DNA of 64,000 nucleotides, taken from Neckera pumila (taxonomy: Eukaryota; Streptophyta; Bryopsida; Hypnales; Neckeraceae). Location: assembly GCA_963969595.1 (NCBI GenBank), contig OZ018418.1, forward strand, positions 11,351,001-11,415,000. The letters run 5' to 3'. Every line of letters starts with the position of its first letter. The stretch's first letter is position 1. Shown here in pieces: positions 60,369-64,000 of the stretch. The notes beneath the pieces are model-generated. The model made no database searches and was not told where the DNA came from. It saw nothing but the letters and a program-made list of their open reading frames with translations. Made by a program: the position numbers and the translations under genes.

Positions 60369-63300
60369 ATGGCTTGTATTCGAGTAGATGGTCATGAGGT
60401 TCTGTTGGTGTTTCCAGTAGATGAAGGAGGGCGTGCTCGAGTACTAAGCCACCTTCTTCATGTACGCTTTAGATTTGTAGAGTCCTCAATCTATGTTGTC
60501 GAAGAGAAGAAGTCCAAGTCTGGAGAATTACAGCAATCCATCCCGGTTGTCAAGTCTGTCGAAGAAGAAGGTCACTGCTGGTATTTGTCTTTGGGGAATT
60601 ACAGAGCTTATGGACTTCCCTTGTCTTTGTTAGGTGCACCAACTGAGATTGTAAGTCGGCAGTCAGATAACTCCACTGTGAATATGCCATACATATCTCA
60701 AACCGAAGGGCCTAGTCCGCCACATCAAGTGTTCCCAACCCTCCGTAGCAAAGCAATTCTCTAAACAGTGAAGGTCAAGAAATTAGACATTGTCATAGAG
60801 TTGTCTAGTGAATCGGAAGGAGAATCTCCCGACCTCACACACCAAAAACAATCTTGCCGAATTCCATCCATCCCAAGTGAGAAAGCAAATGTAAAATGCT
60901 TATCAAAAACCCCATCACATAGTCCAGCCCAGTCTTGTTTCTCACGTCCGCCACTACATCCAACACCCGTTGACCGTGTAAGTATCATAGAATGTTTGAA
61001 GAGACTTGCCAATATGCATCGGTCGCAAAACAAATTGTCAATAATGGATCTCAACAACATCAAGCATCACCGTGTCCAGTTTCTTCCGCCAGTATTCAAT
61101 GGAGATGTCATCTTCGAACTACCTCCGTGCCGGTCATCGTCGTCTTCATCGGCAGCCAAGAACTTGGAAGGAATGGACAAACAATATGATGGACATCCCT
61201 GGTGCAAGTTGGTGACGACGAATATTAACAACTCAGACCATCTCAAGTTCCATAAGTCATACTCCGTTGGTCATCTTGCTTGTGAAAATCTAGAGTGTGA
61301 TTATTTGAAGAGAGCTTCCAAAAAAAACGAAATAGAGTGGAGTGGTTATACAATGTTTCCTTCTGCAGTTGGAGAGACGCCTCCCAAGGATTCTTCTTTA
61401 GTTTGCAAACTGTGCAGGACATCACCTACGTGCTTGAGCACATGCAATGCTAGAATGTATTACAGCTATAGTGATAATTCTAAAATGAGTAGGGCTGCCA
61501 TTCACTTTGGACATCATGAGCATCATGTGGCAAAAGGCATGTATAGGGATTCCACAGAAGAGATTTGTGGACTCATTGCAGAGCAGGTGGCCAAAACACC
61601 AACAGCCACCAACTTTGCAATTGCTCTGTCTGCTAGCAAGGAATTTTTAACAAACTACCTATTTCACAATGAAGAGGGAGAAAAACAAATGTTAAAGGGG
61701 GAGGAGCTGGAAGAAGTGATGGACCTTTTTCAGTACTTGAGCAGTCCAAATATAAGAAATGTGATATCATCATTTCGCTCAAACAACCGGGGAGGTGTTA
61801 TAGATAGCATCATGACCATGAAGAAAGAGTATAGGTTTGAGTACATTCACGATAGCGTTTTCCCTGGACAAGGGAAGGAGAAGGTTTACATATTCAAGAT
61901 ACTTACCAAAGGGCCAGGAAGTGGAGTGGACCTGGTGAGGCGCATGCAATCCAGAGGGAATCTCCAAAACGCGTGGATGATGTTTGACCACGTGAAACTT
62001 GTGAAAGAGTGGACCGTAATGGCGTGCCACATGTATGATCCGGATTACAAGAAGGTTATGACCATTGCAACATGCAACATGCAATCTGAAGATACTGAGA
62101 TCCAAGTGCAATTTTGGAGGTGTTTGAATGCTGTAATGTCAAGAGACGAAGTAGATTATCCTAACTTCAAGGGATTCATGGCAGACAGTGCTATGGCTAA
62201 TTGGAATGCTGTACGTATTGTCTATGGATCTGGTTTTGCCACTGATAAAATGGAGAATTGTGAGCAGACGTGCTTATTGCATTGGAGTACATCTCTACAG
62301 AAACACACTCAGAAGCACATCAAAGAGGCATTTTAGCAACAACACAATGCACTGTGTAAACAGTACAAAGATGCTAAGACTATGGAGGAGGCAGAGACAC
62401 GTTACCTTGCAATTCGGTCGTGGTGGTTTTCCTCTGGAGCTGCCACTGAAGATGCACTTCATCACTTGGATCATTGGCTTGCATTTTGGCATTTCAGATA
62501 TCGGCAATGGGGAGGCTTTATGCAAATGGTAAGTCCGCAAAGAAGTTAAAGTAGCATGTGCAATATTGCAGTTTTTGAATACTAGTATGTATAAAAGTTT
62601 TGTTCATATTTGATTTGATTAATGTTACGAGAAACAACCTTTGTATTTTAAATTTTAAATTTGTTTTTCTTTTTTTCTTTGAGTGTTCCAGAATAGGGGT
62701 ACCTTGAGGGAGCCAGAACACTACCGTCAGATCCAACGGTAGTATTTGGGTAATCGCAGGGTACCCCTTCTTTTGGTCCAACTTTGGAATTCAAAAACAA
62801 AGGAATGATATTTTGTATTGTTTGTCTGTTAGAATGTTTTTTTTCAAAAGAAAAATATTTATATATTATTTTCTTCTAAACCCAGAATGTTGTTTAATTG
62901 TATTGACGTACATGTGGACTAAGTTTTCTGAGTTCACAGTGATTAGTGAGCTTTCATATATGAAATTGTACTAATGAATTTTTTTTTGAGATGGATTTCT
63001 AGGATTTGAGTTTAGAGGAGCTGGCAGATATGCCATCCTGTAACTTGTCTGAAACAATTTACAACAAGTGGCTTCAAATGTCGGGCAATCAAGGCAACAA
63101 TTTATTTGATGACACTTGCGATGATATTATCCGTGCGTGGACCCAAATGACAAACTACCATGCTTACTTAAAAGGGCATACATCTGGATCAGGTCCATCG
63201 AAGGGGGAGTTAAAATTGAGAGTTGCAAGACAAAGTGGAGACCCTAGGAAAGTAGTAGAGGCATTGAACACATTGCCCGGAGCTAAGGGTGTTGGAACTC

Positions 63301-64000
63301 GCATACCGCACTTGGAAGGAGAAGAGATTTTTGGAAGCACAAAGAGGAAGTTGGACATTTCCATTGGCGATGCAACAGACTCACATCGACCTGACAAAGT
63401 GAATTTCTCCCAACCTTGTCTTCGAACAAGGTCCAGTACGGCTTTCACAAAGACCTCTGAGGACCAAGGGAAGCAGCCGGAGGTTCATCCATCCAAGCAT
63501 ATTACGATTGCATTTGAAAGCGATTGCGATACGTCAAAGTGGCACATTGCAAGGATCAGCCACAAATCAAACGCAAAATGTCAAGCTCAGCAACGGACAT
63601 CGAATATCAAGTGCATTTAGGAATCATTGCTAAAGGACGGTCGGGAACACCAGCTCCCACTTATCGTGGTAGGAAGGAAGATTACGGCATAAGGCGAGAA
63701 GTGGTGGCAGACTTCTGGTTTTGTTGGGATGACACTGAAAGATGTGTAAAAGGTACTAAGCGCAAGTATGTTATAGACAAGCCAGAGGTACCGGATGTTT
63801 GGCCTGTTTTAACCGGGACTAACCTCAATCGAGAGGAGACATTGTATCTACAGCATGCTGGTTTCCTACTCCAATCGCGGCCTACATTATTACCACGACG
63901 ACTCTTCAATATGTCAAACATTTTCAAGAGTGTCTTTTATAATCAACCGCCGCCACAGGATGCAGGTGTGTATCCAACGGTTAGGAACAATTGTATCACT
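60369..64000 (+). pseudogene. Gene A2: GCM-type zinc + MULE-like DDE + SWIM-class transposase, broken, runs off the window
   Basis: Exon 1 60369-62528 (exactly 720 codons), GT..AG intron, exon 2 from 63003. Start MACIRVDGHEVLL. Codons ~138-152: VIELSSESEGESPD (SUMO-interaction-like). Codons ~275-390: GCM-like zinc domain (TNINNSDHLKFHKSYSVGHL, CENLEC, CKLCRTSPTC, HFGHHEHHV). DDE core: Asp ~540 in MMFDHVKLV, Asp ~606 in FMADSAMANWNAV, His ~638 in CLLHWSTSL, the layout of MULE transposases. Lesions: TAA at 60762, TAG at 62334 (Gln in A1) and a frameshift near 63600-63620, after which the other frame continues (TYRGRKEDYG, DFWFCWDD). The SWIM finger seen in A1 would lie beyond the window. It is the better preserved A copy, with 522 uninterrupted codons. 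Confidence 0.82.
62686..62780. repeat. Palindrome in the A2 intron
   Basis: Outer GGGGTACCTTG and CAGGGTACCCC, inner ACTACCGTCAGATCCAACGG plus TAGT. It starts about 157 nt from the donor, matching the A1 intron palindrome in position but not in arm sequence. Confidence 0.85.

Noticed and set aside
61779..62111. His-rich minus-strand frame in A2
   Set aside because: Antisense shadow of the DDE-coding region.

Overview
The window looks like repeat-rich nuclear DNA of a land plant. It is AT-rich, has long AT-rich introns with GT..AG borders, degenerate TTTAGGG-type (plant telomere-like) strings, Harbinger-type MITEs, and plant-style transposases. Species cannot be named from the sequence; a seedless plant (moss, liverwort, fern or lycophyte) is my weak guess. 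I found no intact housekeeping gene and no rRNA or tRNA. Almost everything recognisable is mobile-element coding sequence broken by nonsense codons and small indels.

Layout. 1-735: a ~177-bp satellite. 745-5600: a foldback-like element with long repeat-built inverted ends, holding a 904-bp MITE with 20-bp terminal inverted repeats and a TGCAT target duplication. 5.6-6.5 kb: a retroelement gag-like fragment on the minus strand, cut off by the foldback element. 8.1-11.5 kb: a decayed DDE-type transposon gene with SDGC..QFK and HGK..DGAGA..KR motifs. 12.8-14.6 kb: a doubtful F-box-like fragment and minisatellites. 17.1-20.7 kb (minus): a decayed gene for a coiled-coil/RING-like zinc protein. 22.3-33.1 kb: mostly uninformative, with minisatellites and a possible retroelement leader.

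33.1-64.0 kb is the interesting part: two diverged copies of a two-gene unit lying in opposite orientation. Each unit has gene A and gene B transcribed divergently from a 1.3-2.3 kb shared upstream region. Unit 1 is A1 (37607 to 33667, minus) with B1 (39897 to 46729, plus, 3' truncated). Unit 2 is B2 (59050 to 48557, minus) with A2 (60369 to past the window end, plus). Gene A encodes a transposase-like protein: N-terminal domain, SUMO-interaction-like motif, GCM-type zinc domain, MULE-like DDE core, SWIM zinc finger. Gene B has about 13 exons: an acidic N-terminal part with SUMO-interaction-like motifs, then a ParB/sulfiredoxin-like domain (CDGNHRL..W), then in B2 a lysine/glutamate-rich stretch and a permuted (beta-class) DNA methyltransferase-like domain. 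Exon lengths and splice sites match closely between copies although both are pseudogenes now.

Several introns of A and B, often the same intron in both copies, carry long imperfect palindromes (about 70-170 bp), most centred on or near TCGGATCCGA. B1 intron 2 has six in a ~148-bp tandem array; B2 intron 8 has three. I did not see this core in the first 33 kb. My working hypothesis is a eukaryotic mobile element that pairs a GCM-MULE-SWIM transposase with a ParB-methyltransferase protein and carries its own palindromic sites. The domain calls rest on motifs read by eye; the functional link is inference.
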